From Marinisporobacter sp. (lineage in GTDB: Bacteria; Bacillota; Clostridia; Peptostreptococcales; Thermotaleaceae), in the NCBI GenBank assembly GCA_025210525.1, contig JAOARP010000025.1:1-40775 (forward strand): a stretch of DNA of 40,775 nt, written 5' to 3'. Position numbers and translations under genes: made by a program. The notes below the pieces were generated by a model, which was not told the origin of the DNA, ran no database searches, and saw only the letters and a program-made list of their open reading frames with translations. How positions within the stretch are numbered: position 1 is the stretch's first letter; the number at the start of each line of letters is the position of its first letter. Shown here in pieces: positions 1 to 8,026 of this stretch.

Positions 1-566
1 CAGTAGATGCAGTAACGACAGTAACAGAAGTAACAAATGTAGCATCAGTAGACGCAGTAGATGCAGTAGCGACAGTAACAGAAGTAACAAATGTAGCATC
101 AGTAGACGCAGTAGATGCAGTAACGACAGTAACAGAAGTAACAAATGTAGCATCAGTAGACGCAGTAGATGCAGTAGCGACAGTAACGTATGTAACAGAA
201 GTGAAAGCAATTACAGATACGGTAAATATTAATGTAGTGGGGAATGGATTTGTAGATGATCTTGGAACAGCAGCAAATATTGCAGCTGGAACTACAGTTA
301 CAGTATTGACGGAAGATACTTCTGAAACGAAGGTTACATCCTTCTATGTGAAGAGAACTGGTGGAGCTGGAACTGTTGAAACATGGTTACAAATATCTCC
401 AACTAATGTAGAGGCTGATTATATTGATGATCCGAATATAGTAACTTTAACAGATGATACACCAACTATATTAGATCCACAAAAATATCTTAAGTATACG
501 AGAGTAAGGGCAAAAGCTATAGGAGATACAGCAACTGTAGTGGCTCGTTATAATGCTCAAAATTAA
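1..566 (+). CDS. Val-x-x repeat surface protein with DUF6385-like C-terminal domain (5' end missing)
   Basis: The reading frame is open from base 3, so this is the C-terminal part of a longer protein; the GTG at 201 is internal. The first about 65 residues are an 18-residue repeat in which Val occupies every third position (unit VDAVTTVTEVTNVASVDA). The last about 110 residues are a non-repetitive, Thr-rich, probably all-beta domain ending in YNAQN. That end resembles the Y-x-AQ-E ends of the two DNRLRE proteins at 14.4-16.2 kb, which I assign to DUF6385. A hairpin follows the stop. Proteins of this build (low-complexity triplets plus a small end domain) are typical of spore or cell surfaces, and the neighbours are spore-surface-like; the role is inferred. 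The N-terminus, and so any secretion signal, lies outside the window. Confidence 0.75.
   Translation, partial: VDAVTTVTEVTNVASVDAVDAVATVTEVTNVASVDAVDAVTTVTEVTNVASVDAVDAVATVTYVTEVKAITDTVNINVVGNGFVDDLGTAANIAAGTTVTVLTEDTSETKVTSFYVKRTGGAGTVETWLQISPTNVEADYIDDPNIVTLTDDTPTILDPQKYLKYTRVRAKAIGDTATVVARYNAQN
3..185 (+). repeat. 54-bp in-frame tandem repeat
   Basis: Three full units (3-56, 57-110, 111-164) and part of a fourth are almost identical at DNA level. They differ mainly at one codon that alternates ACG, GCG, ACG, GCG (Thr/Ala), so the true period may be 108 bp. The array extends past the left edge. It encodes the Val-x-x stretch of the surface protein and is likely to vary in copy number. Confidence 0.9.
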
Positions 567-573
567 TCAAGAG

Positions 574-596
574 GCTATCGGATATATTCCGATAGC
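574..596 (+). terminator. Hairpin after the Val-x-x repeat gene (possible terminator)
   Basis: A perfect 9-bp stem (GCTATCGGA / TCCGATAGC) with a 5-nt loop begins 7 nt after the stop codon. It lacks the T-run of a standard intrinsic terminator, so it may instead protect the mRNA 3' end or be leaky into the glycosyltransferase gene. Confidence 0.45.
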
Positions 597-617
597 TATA
601 CATATGATTGAGGGGGG

Positions 618-2432
618 ATGGACTTGCTATTAAGTTTATGTGTTATTACAAAAAATGAAGAAAAAAATCTTCCGAAATGTCTTGAAAGTGTAAAAGATAT
701 TGTAGATGAAATGATTGTTATAGATACAGGATCTACTGATGATACAGTAAAAATAGCCAAAAGTTATGGAGCAAAGGTAGGTTATTATCAGTGGCAGGAT
801 AATTTTAGTGATGCAAAAAATTATGCTTTCAAGCAGGCAAAGGGAGATTGGATTTTAACCATGGATGGAGATGAAGAATTGTGTGATTCAGATAAGGATC
901 TGGTTTTGTCCTTATTAAATAATCCAGAGATAGATGTATATATATTTCAAACATTAAGCTATCTTGGAAACAAGGTGGGGCAAGAATTATCTAGTAACCT
1001 CAATGTTAGATTAATAAGAAATCATAAAGGATATAAGTATAGAGGTGCTATTCATGAGCAGCTTTGTAACCAATATGATGAAAATATTGATCAAGATAAA
1101 GTAAAAATAGAAAAAATAGTTGTGTATCATTATGGATATTTAAAAAGTGTAGAAAGAGAAAAAAATAAATCCAATAGAAATATGAAAATTTTAGAAAAGA
1201 TTTTAAAAAATGATTCTAATAATAATTTTCATTTATATAATATGGGCAGTGAATATTTAAGACTAAGAGATTTTGAAAAAGCTCTTGAATATTATAAAAG
1301 AGCATATGAAGAATTTATGCCCTATGGTGCCCATAGTCCTAAGCTTTTAGTAAAAATGATTTTAACTTTAGATTTATTAAATAGATATGAAGAAGAAAGA
1401 AAAATTTTAGAGATTGGCCTTAGATATTATCCTAAATTTACAGATTTAGAATATTTAAAAGCTTGTTTAAATCATAAAGAAAAAAAGTATTTATCAGCAA
1501 TAAAAGGGTTTATTAAATGTTTAGATATGGGAGAAGCCCCTATGGCTTTATGCAATATTAGTGGGGTAGGTGGATATAAGTCATATTATGCATTAGGGGA
1601 GATTTATCATCAGCTAGGAGATGATGATGAAGCCTATCATTGCTATATAAGAGCTATTCAAGGAAAGCCTGATTTTCATGTACCCCTTCATAGAATTGCA
1701 GAAATTTTAATAAAAAAAGAAAAGAATATAGATATAGTAAAACAAAAGTTAGAATCATTTTTTAAGAAGCCTTTTCATATAGGAGCTTATACAAAGTTAG
1801 GAGATTTATGGTTTGGGAATGAAAAATATGATGTAGCTCTTGAATATTTTTTAAGAGCTAAAGAAATTCTAAAAGATGATTATAGAGTAAATTATTATGT
1901 GGGTATTTGTTATCTATTTCTTAAGGATTATCAACAAGCATATAAGTATTTTGAAAAAGTAAAAGATGGAACTTATTGTGAACAGGCGGTATATAAAAGG
2001 ATTCTTTGTGAAATCATTTCCCAGAACCTAGAAGATGCAGAAAGATTACTTCTTTTAGCTAAAAGTTTTGAAAACAGGTCAATGTATAAGGTATATGCAT
2101 CCTTAAAAAAATTAATAGAAAATGAAGATTGTGAAAATATTAGTGACAATAAAGAGGAATCTAAAGAAGTTGTCGATATAATTTTTATCCTTTTAAACAT
2201 GCTTATAAAAATAGCATCACCTGAAATATTTGAAAAATCTTTACAACTATTAAATCTTATTGAAAATGATGAAGTTCTACTAAAACTTGCAAAACTATAT
2301 TATCAAAATGGTTATGATCGTTTAGCGTATCAAGAATTTATAAGATCTATAAAAATTTTTGACAGAATAGATCCAGAGGGTTTAGAAATGATGAAAAATA
2401 TATTAAAATTATCTAGTTTATTCACACCATAA
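618..2432 (+). CDS. Family 2 glycosyltransferase with C-terminal TPR repeats
   Basis: The N-terminal about 230 residues are a GT2 (GT-A fold) domain of the SunS-like, TPR-carrying type. It has the opening LSLCVITKNEE, a nucleotide-binding DTGSTDDT at about 36-43 and the metal-binding DGDE at about 83-86. The remaining about 370 residues are TPR-like helical repeats. Such enzymes act in the cytoplasm and transfer sugars to proteins or glycans; substrate unknown. The neighbouring Thr-rich repeat protein and collagen-like protein are plausible targets. The SD AGGGGGG directly abuts the ATG at 618, so the TTG at 624 (spacing about 8 from AGGGG) may be the real start. The TPR half is clearly homologous to that of the next gene, which has a different N-terminal domain. 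No signal peptide. Confidence 0.9.
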   Translation: MDLLLSLCVITKNEEKNLPKCLESVKDIVDEMIVIDTGSTDDTVKIAKSYGAKVGYYQWQDNFSDAKNYAFKQAKGDWILTMDGDEELCDSDKDLVLSLLNNPEIDVYIFQTLSYLGNKVGQELSSNLNVRLIRNHKGYKYRGAIHEQLCNQYDENIDQDKVKIEKIVVYHYGYLKSVEREKNKSNRNMKILEKILKNDSNNNFHLYNMGSEYLRLRDFEKALEYYKRAYEEFMPYGAHSPKLLVKMILTLDLLNRYEEERKILEIGLRYYPKFTDLEYLKACLNHKEKKYLSAIKGFIKCLDMGEAPMALCNISGVGGYKSYYALGEIYHQLGDDDEAYHCYIRAIQGKPDFHVPLHRIAEILIKKEKNIDIVKQKLESFFKKPFHIGAYTKLGDLWFGNEKYDVALEYFLRAKEILKDDYRVNYYVGICYLFLKDYQQAYKYFEKVKDGTYCEQAVYKRILCEIISQNLEDAERLLLLAKSFENRSMYKVYASLKKLIENEDCENISDNKEESKEVVDIIFILLNMLIKIASPEIFEKSLQLLNLIENDEVLLKLAKLYYQNGYDRLAYQEFIRSIKIFDRIDPEGLEMMKNILKLSSLFTP

Positions 2433-2481
2433 GAAAATATTTCGTAGAATAATACAAAATTATAAAGTGAGTGAGTAAATA

Positions 2482-4254
2482 ATGCTAGAAATAATAGAAA
2501 AAAAGCCTTTTAGAGATGCAGCCATTAATAGTGATATGCCTTATGAAAATTATGGGGATTATTATGCTTTATTTGTTGGAAAATATATGAATCATTCTGT
2601 CTATAGAAGTTTACTTTATTTTGATTTGCCATGTTTAGAGGAGGCAGGAAAGGTAAAAAAAGTAGAATTATTTTTATATGTAGCTCGAAATGATTGTCCT
2701 TCTATAAAAAAAGAATTTCATGTATATAGGATAAAAGAGGGCTTTGAAGAAAGTACCATAAACTATAGCAATCAATCTTCTATAGATGAAAGCTTTTATC
2801 AGACTTTTACAATAAATGAGGAAATGAATAATTATATAAAAGTAGATATTACAAGATTTTTTAACGACTGGTATTGTGAAAAAGCGCCTAATCATGGATT
2901 GATGATAAAAGCGGCAAATGAAAATAAAAACTTGTTAGTAGCTTTTTATAGCAAAGATCATGGGGTGGATACACCCAAATTACAAATACATTTTGAGAGA
3001 TTTGATGAAAAAAATCAACGGATTATAAAAAACAGCAAAATGAAAAATATTAAACCAGAAATTCTTTATGGATTGGCAAATGAATATTTTAATAATAAAA
3101 ATTATAAAGAAGCGTATGATTGCTATGAAGGCGCTTTTGACCAACTTATACAAAAACAAAAATATGGATATCAATTAGTATATAGGATGGTATTATCTCT
3201 AAAAGAACTACAACTGTATGATAAAGCTTTAGAAATGATTCATAAGGGAATTGGGTATTATCCAGATTTTACAGACTTAATTTATATAAAAGGGCAAATA
3301 TATATAAGTCAAAATAAAACTTCCTTAGCTATTAGGACGTTAAATGAATGCTTAAATAGGGGAGATTCTCCTATGTATCTGAATTATATAGAAGGTGCAG
3401 GAAGCTGTAAAGCATGGGAGTCTCTAGGCGAGATTTATTATGAATTAGGAGATTATGAGGAAAGCTATTATTATTGTAAAAAGGCATATGAGAAAAATAG
3501 TCAATTTATAAAACCTCTTTATACTATTACGAAAATATTATTCCATGAAAGAAGGGATCTTCAGGATATAAAAGAAAAATTAGAAAATTTTGTGGGAACT
3601 TATTTAGATGGAAAAGAATATATAATCCTTGCAGAGATTTATTTACAACTAAGAAGCTATAAAATAGCCTATGAATATATTGAAAAAGCTGAGGAATTGA
3701 TAATATTTTCGGAGAAGGATTTTTATCGTAAGGGAATGTGTTGCCTTCTTTTGAAAAATTATAAAAAAAGCTATAATAGCTTTGAAAAAATAGAAAAGGG
3801 AGAGTTAAAAGAAAAGTCTATTTTCAATAGGGTATTATGTGAAATACTCAGTGGGAATATGTATGGAGCAGTAAAGCTTTTAAATGAAGTGAGAGAACCT
3901 GAAAATACGAAGAAGAGGAAAGTATATTATGCTTTAAAAAATATATTAGAAGGAAAAAAATATGATATTATTAGTGATGATCAAGAAGAATCTAAAGAAT
4001 TGTTAGACATTATTTTTAAGGTATTAGATATTTTGATAGAAGCTGCATCTCCAGAAAACTTCGAAAAAGCATTGCAATTATTGAATCTTGTAGAAAATGA
4101 TGGGGTACTATTAAGGCTTGCAAAGCTTTATTATGATCATGACTTATATTCTTTAGCTTATGGAGAATTTGTAAGATCTATAAAGCTTTTTGATGAAATT
4201 GATTTAGATGGATTAAATATGATGACAAAGTCTTTTGCGAAAATGAGTATATAA
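2482..4254 (+). CDS. DNRLRE domain protein with TPR repeats
   Basis: Residues 1 to about 175 match the DNRLRE/CBM96-like beta-sandwich pattern: YRSLLYFDLP, then LFLYVARN, a VYRIKEGFEESTINY segment, and DITRFFNDWY before NHGLMIKA. The rest is a TPR array that aligns along its whole length with the C-terminal half of the preceding glycosyltransferase, including a near-identical final block (EESKE..DIIF, then LQLLNL.END). The pair therefore looks like a duplication followed by exchange of the N-terminal domain. No catalytic residues and no signal peptide are visible. DNRLRE domains recur twice more in this locus, so I infer a structural or scaffolding role on the spore surface, perhaps guiding the glycosyltransferase through the shared TPR. 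It sits 49 nt downstream and is probably co-transcribed. Confidence 0.82.
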   Translation: MLEIIEKKPFRDAAINSDMPYENYGDYYALFVGKYMNHSVYRSLLYFDLPCLEEAGKVKKVELFLYVARNDCPSIKKEFHVYRIKEGFEESTINYSNQSSIDESFYQTFTINEEMNNYIKVDITRFFNDWYCEKAPNHGLMIKAANENKNLLVAFYSKDHGVDTPKLQIHFERFDEKNQRIIKNSKMKNIKPEILYGLANEYFNNKNYKEAYDCYEGAFDQLIQKQKYGYQLVYRMVLSLKELQLYDKALEMIHKGIGYYPDFTDLIYIKGQIYISQNKTSLAIRTLNECLNRGDSPMYLNYIEGAGSCKAWESLGEIYYELGDYEESYYYCKKAYEKNSQFIKPLYTITKILFHERRDLQDIKEKLENFVGTYLDGKEYIILAEIYLQLRSYKIAYEYIEKAEELIIFSEKDFYRKGMCCLLLKNYKKSYNSFEKIEKGELKEKSIFNRVLCEILSGNMYGAVKLLNEVREPENTKKRKVYYALKNILEGKKYDIISDDQEESKELLDIIFKVLDILIEAASPENFEKALQLLNLVENDGVLLRLAKLYYDHDLYSLAYGEFVRSIKLFDEIDLDGLNMMTKSFAKMSI

Positions 4255-4270
4255 AAAAGTAAAGCATATT

Positions 4271-4310
4271 AAATAAAATGAGTCAATATAAATTGGCTCA
4301 TTTTATTTTA
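4271..4310 (+). terminator. Rho-independent terminator
   Basis: A 16-bp stem (4271-4286 with 4293-4308, one G-U pair) with a 6-nt loop whose descending arm ends in T-rich TTTTATTTTA. It closes the glycosyltransferase/DNRLRE-TPR unit and can also work for the minus-strand gene approaching from 4398. Confidence 0.85.
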
Positions 4311-4397
4311 GGGTGATAACTTAACCTTATAGTGTTTGCAGTAATATTAGAAATTTGAGATGTGTAAATTTTGAGTATATGATATCAATCTAGGTTC

Positions 4398-4778
4398 TTA
4401 TAATTCATCTTCTTCGATATAATCATCATGATTATGATTACATGGCTCATTACAATGATCAGGAGTAATAATAAGCTCCCTGATTTTCACATGATTGATC
4501 CAAATCTTTACAACATATTTTACATGAGGACAAAGGGGACCAAATATAAATTGACCACAATCATCTGTAAAAGTATGGGTAAGGGGTTCTAGGACACAAG
4601 GCTTTTTAGGGTCAGGCATTTTAAATAATTTTACAACAGCATCTTTTACTACCTTGTTATAACAATCTTTTACAACCCCATGAATGACACTTCTAGGTTC
4701 TTTAGGAACTTTGACAATGGCATCGATTTGTTCATTTTCATCTGGAACAAAATCAAAATTAACCAATTTATATCCCAT
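4398..4778 (-). CDS. Carboxypeptidase regulatory-like domain protein with Cys/His tail
   Basis: This 126-residue protein has a central fold of the CarboxypepD_reg/CnaB-like beta-sandwich type: VIHGVVKDCYNKVVKDAVVKL, then TDDCGQFIFGPL, then a closing strand region. The tail (HCNEPCNHNHDDYIEEDEL) is rich in Cys, His and acidic residues. It has no signal peptide and no enzyme motif. It is a paralogue of the protein at 6728-7240. The RBS AAAGGAGG precedes the ATG. Its location among SPOCS and collagen-like genes suggests a small structural spore-surface protein; the tail could bind metal or form disulfides. Function is inferred only. Confidence 0.75.
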   Translation of the reverse strand: MGYKLVNFDFVPDENEQIDAIVKVPKEPRSVIHGVVKDCYNKVVKDAVVKLFKMPDPKKPCVLEPLTHTFTDDCGQFIFGPLCPHVKYVVKIWINHVKIRELIITPDHCNEPCNHNHDDYIEEDEL

Positions 4779-4937
4779 ATAAATTCCTCCTTTTCATTTT
4801 TCATATGATACATTTTATTAGGATACAAGCTTAATTATTCCATTTTTAAATGATTCTAGAAAAAAGAAAAAGAATAAAAAAGCTATACTAAAATAGTACA
4901 AGTTATCATATAGTTAGTACAAAGAGAGGTGGGATTT

Positions 4938-5555
4938 ATGGGAATTGTTAGAAACTCTATGAATATAGAAGGACTTATATTAGAAGAAGATATACCCAGT
5001 CAAATAAAAGGACAAATCATAAGATATTCAGAAGTTGAAACCTTGCATGTTCCTGAGGACAAAGGAGAAGTGCAAAATATTTATGAAATAGCTATGAATA
5101 TAGAAATCAAATCAAAAAGAAGCATACATGCCCCCTTTGGGAACATCATAGTGGTAGATGGAATAAAGGAATACAAAATTATTTATACAGAAAATACAAA
5201 ATCCTGTAAAGCGAATATTCTTGAATTAAAAGTGCCATTTAATACATTTATTGAGTTACCAAAGGAAATAGACAATATTTTAGACATAAAAATTTATATA
5301 CTGGATGCGTATTTTGATGTTTTAGATCCTAGGAAGATTTATGGACATTTTTTATATTTAGTAGATGTTCATTATGACCACAAAGATCAAAGAAGTGAGT
5401 TGATGGTTTTTAAGGAAGATAATCATAAAGAGAATCATTTAGCAGAAGAAATGATCTATACAGATGCCACAATAGAAGAAATATCTGTCTCAGAGGAACC
5501 TATAAAAAGAGAAAGGGAAGATTTACTTATTGATTTAGACGAAGAAATATTGTGA
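4938..5555 (+). CDS. SPOCS (DUF3794) domain protein, divergent, with acidic tail
   Basis: About 205 residues. The first about 150 follow the SPOCS/DUF3794 plan: an N-terminal strand with LHVPEDK where others have LPE.KPDI, a KEYKIIYTEN segment matching Q.i.YtA, then LELKVPFNTFIELP matching the HaaHF.iPFsaFI motif, and a final strand LYLVDVHYD. SPOCS domains are known from SipL, which binds SpoIVA at the spore coat-cortex boundary. The last about 45 residues are charged and acidic. I start at ATG 4938 because GAGAGGTGG lies 6-8 nt upstream, rather than at the GTG at 4929, which is inside the SD. Its stop is 10 nt before the start of the GT4 gene, so the two form an operon. This is the most divergent of the eight copies. 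Confidence 0.7.
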   Translation: MGIVRNSMNIEGLILEEDIPSQIKGQIIRYSEVETLHVPEDKGEVQNIYEIAMNIEIKSKRSIHAPFGNIIVVDGIKEYKIIYTENTKSCKANILELKVPFNTFIELPKEIDNILDIKIYILDAYFDVLDPRKIYGHFLYLVDVHYDHKDQRSELMVFKEDNHKENHLAEEMIYTDATIEEISVSEEPIKREREDLLIDLDEEIL

Positions 5556-5565
5556 GGTGAAGGGT

Positions 5566-6690
5566 ATGAAAATTTGTTTGGATGGAATGGCACTAAATTA
5601 TTTGATGAATACAGGATTATATACTTATACTTATGAATTAATCAATCATTTACTTCATATTTATCCTCAAGGGAAATATGAAGTATTAATGGATAAAAAT
5701 GAGGAAAGATGCTCTTTGGTAAAACATAGAAAATTAAAATGGATATATATGGGAAATGATAGAAAAAACAATGATTATACTATGCTTGTAGATCATATAA
5801 GGAGGGATCATATTCACATTTATCATTCGGTGAATAATGGATTTAGCATTCCAAAAGAAAAGGTGTGTAAATATATTAGCACTATACATAATCTATTGCC
5901 TGTTAGTAAGGCTGAATATGTAGATACAAAATATTTTAATAAGTTTATGAACGTTTTCCCTAATGCTTTAGAAAGAGCAGATAAGATTATCGCTGTATCA
6001 AATTTTATTAAAGATGAACTGATGCATCATTACAAGGTTGCAGAAAATAAAATAAAGGTTATTTATCCAATTTGTTCAAATCAATTTAAACCATTAGATC
6101 TAGAAGAGAGCAAAAGAAAAATCAAAAAACATTATAAGATAGAAGGAGATTACTTACTTCATGTAGGAAGTATTCACATGAGAAAAAATATTCCAACTAT
6201 TTTTAGGGCTTTTAAAGAAGTTTTAAAATCATATAAAGATTTAACGCTACTGATGATAGGCGATTATGAAGGAAAAAGAGAAGGCTATTATTTAAAGCTC
6301 AAAGAATATGCTAAAAGCTTGAATATAGATGAAAATGTGCTTTTTCTTGGAAAGGTTAGTTATGAACATATGCTATATTTTTATAATGGGGCGAAGTGCA
6401 TGATCAATATTTCTAGCTATGAAGGATTTCCGTTATCTGTAGTAGAAGCAATGGCATGTAATACACCTATTGTTTGTACAAAAAATTCTTCTTTTGGAGA
6501 AGCATTAGGAAAAGCTGCTATATGGATAGATCTAAAAGATATTCACCTTATGAAGGATATTCTTTTGGAAGTATTATCAAATGAAAACTTTACAATAAAT
6601 TATATAGGAGAAGGAAAAGCACAAAAAACGAAATATGAATCTCAAGGTATTGTAAAGGATATGGTTCGTTTATATGAAGATATCGTATAA
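5566..6690 (+). CDS. Family 4 glycosyltransferase
   Basis: 374 residues with a GT-B fold. The N-terminal acceptor half includes ADKIIAVSNFIKDEL. The C-terminal Glycos_transf_1 half has HVGSIHMRKNIPTIF, then LFLGKVSYEHM and the E-x7-E donor motif region SSYEGFPLSVVEAMA. It is a retaining, cytoplasmic, nucleotide-sugar-dependent transferase; acceptor unknown. I chose ATG 5566, 5-6 nt after the SD GAGGTGA, over the in-frame GTG at 5557, which is part of that SD. It is translationally close to the upstream SPOCS gene, tying glycosylation to spore-surface assembly, as with glycosyltransferases that sit beside collagen-like exosporium genes in other clostridia and bacilli (inference by analogy). 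Confidence 0.88.
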   Translation: MKICLDGMALNYLMNTGLYTYTYELINHLLHIYPQGKYEVLMDKNEERCSLVKHRKLKWIYMGNDRKNNDYTMLVDHIRRDHIHIYHSVNNGFSIPKEKVCKYISTIHNLLPVSKAEYVDTKYFNKFMNVFPNALERADKIIAVSNFIKDELMHHYKVAENKIKVIYPICSNQFKPLDLEESKRKIKKHYKIEGDYLLHVGSIHMRKNIPTIFRAFKEVLKSYKDLTLLMIGDYEGKREGYYLKLKEYAKSLNIDENVLFLGKVSYEHMLYFYNGAKCMINISSYEGFPLSVVEAMACNTPIVCTKNSSFGEALGKAAIWIDLKDIHLMKDILLEVLSNENFTINYIGEGKAQKTKYESQGIVKDMVRLYEDIV

Positions 6691-6694
6691 ATAT

Positions 6695-6730
6695 AGGGGG
6701 AACCCCATGGTGGATTCCCTCTGAATTTTA
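6695..6730. terminator. Hairpin between convergent genes (probable bidirectional terminator)
   Basis: Bases 6695-6702 (AGGGGGAA) pair with 6715-6722 (TTCCCTCT, one G-U), with further CC/GG pairing inside. A short TTTT follows on the plus strand. It separates the convergent GT4 gene and the minus-strand Cys-tail gene. The stem is imperfect and the T-run short. Confidence 0.5.
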
Positions 6731-7240
6731 AAAATAACTATCATCAGGTAAATGGTGATCATTACATGAACAATTATTATTCGGTGAGGAGTGATAATCA
6801 TTACAAGAACAAGGATGATCGCATGGATCACATACTGCTTTTTTTAGAACGAGTTCTTTTCCTGTTGCTTGTTTGCTCACAAAGACTCTAAACTTGCAAA
6901 CAGAGTCATCATAAGGTGGACATATATCAAATTGATAAAAGCCTAGACAATCAGTAATACCGTGAGCGACTCCTTCGTATTCTATGTTACAGCCTTTTTT
7001 TACTTCTTTTACTAATTTTACTAATGCGCAAGGAACCGGCTTCCCATTACAATCTCTTATTTGTCCCCAAAGTCTTATTGTTTTTCTCTTTGCTACTTCA
7101 ATGTCTACTCTTATTTCACATGCTTTTGTATGCTTATCTACTTTAATACGTTTAGAAACATTGCCTTCTACAAATTCACAATCATCTGGTTTTACTTCTA
7201 CATTACCACAATAGGTGTCCATTCCTGTGATTTCCATCAT
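6728..7240 (-). CDS. Carboxypeptidase regulatory-like protein with duplicated CSCND-H tail
   Basis: 170 residues. The central part (about 45-135) has the same beta-sandwich plan as the gene at 4398: IRLWGQIRDCNGKPVPCALVKL, then ITDCLGFYQFD, then the CDPCDHPC junction. The tail carries the motif C-S-C-N-D-x-H twice, with acidic residues, making it one of the most Cys/His-rich stretches in the locus. It has no signal peptide and no known enzymatic motif. The RBS GGGAGG is about 11 nt from the first ATG. A sequence matching a sigma-K promoter lies upstream at 7360-7386 on this strand. I infer a structural spore-surface protein that may be cross-linked by disulfides or metal. Confidence 0.75.
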   Translation of the reverse strand: MMEITGMDTYCGNVEVKPDDCEFVEGNVSKRIKVDKHTKACEIRVDIEVAKRKTIRLWGQIRDCNGKPVPCALVKLVKEVKKGCNIEYEGVAHGITDCLGFYQFDICPPYDDSVCKFRVFVSKQATGKELVLKKAVCDPCDHPCSCNDYHSSPNNNCSCNDHHLPDDSYF

Positions 7241-7359
7241 ATAAAAATAAGCCTCCCTTTATATTATTAAGTTTTTATTTAAAATACGTAGTCAGCTTTG
7301 GAAATATTCCTTGAGTAAAATAAAAAAAAATCATAAAATGATTTGTTAGATTACTACTA

Positions 7360-7386
7360 TATAGTATGCAATACAAATAGTTTAGT
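7360..7386 (-). promoter_or_regulatory. Candidate sigma-K promoter (AC-N16-CATACTATA)
   Basis: Read on the minus strand, AC (7386-7385), a 16-nt spacer and CATACTATA (7368-7360) match the late mother-cell consensus. It points to the Cys-tail gene 6728-7240, leaving a leader of about 110 nt. Confidence 0.45.
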
Positions 7387-7522
7387 TACTATAGCAATAG
7401 AAATCAATGAGAAAACTCTAGCAAAGTTTTGTAGGAGAGGATGATTTTAAATAAGTATGATAAATAAACATAAACTTGCATATACATTTATTAAAATAAT
7501 GTCCTATAGGGAGGAACTATAG

Positions 7523-7999
7523 ATGGGATCAAAGTTTGAAAATTTTATAGAGCTTTTAGGAAATATTGAAGAATTTCCATCTTGGTCAGAAAATTTTAAG
7601 CAAGTACATATACAAAAAACTTCTTATTTAGATAAAAAAAATCCAAATATAAAAGAATTTTTACGTACCTCTGTAAAACCTGAAATACTCCATACAAAGA
7701 TCATAAAAACATCTAAAGGAAGTTCACAAGAAAATCAAATACTCACAGGATTAAATTTGATTGTAGAAGGAAAAATGATTCAAAATTTAGAGTATATACC
7801 AAAAGATACTTTAAAATCTATCCATGTAACACAACTAGCTATTCCTTTTTCAACTTGCATTGTTTTAGGGAAAGCATTTGATTATTATTCAAAACTGAAA
7901 GTAACACCTTATATAGAAGATATATATGTACGACGAATTATGGAAAGAAAAATATTTCAAAGTATATTATTAACCATTGATGTTACGGAGCTTTCTTAA
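7523..7999 (+). CDS. SPOCS (DUF3794) domain protein
   Basis: 158 residues, essentially one SPOCS domain. Visible landmarks are KPEILHTKIIKTSKG, LTGLNLIVEGKMIQNLEYIP, the strand pair TQLAIPFSTCIVLG (equivalent to HSAHFdiPFSAFI in the paralogues), TPYIEDIYV, and a final R.iFqsIlL strand. No signal peptide. RBS AGGGAGGA precedes ATG. It sits 27 nt before the SPOCS/beta-propeller gene and is surely in one operon with it. SPOCS domains in SipL mediate contact with the SpoIVA basal layer; a role in coat or exosporium assembly is inferred for this protein. Confidence 0.85.
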   Translation: MGSKFENFIELLGNIEEFPSWSENFKQVHIQKTSYLDKKNPNIKEFLRTSVKPEILHTKIIKTSKGSSQENQILTGLNLIVEGKMIQNLEYIPKDTLKSIHVTQLAIPFSTCIVLGKAFDYYSKLKVTPYIEDIYVRRIMERKIFQSILLTIDVTELS

Positions 8000-8026
8000 A
8001 TTTATAAACAGTTAGGAGGATTTGTT

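Noticed and set aside
3-185. Direct repeats at the left edge as a CRISPR array
   Set aside because: The repeats are contiguous, with no unique spacers, and keep one reading frame with a three-residue Val pattern; they are protein-coding.
4887-4915. AC-N18-CATATAGTT before the SPOCS gene at 4938 as a sigma-K promoter
   Set aside because: One -10 mismatch and an 18-nt spacer make it too weak to list, although its position would suit the gene.
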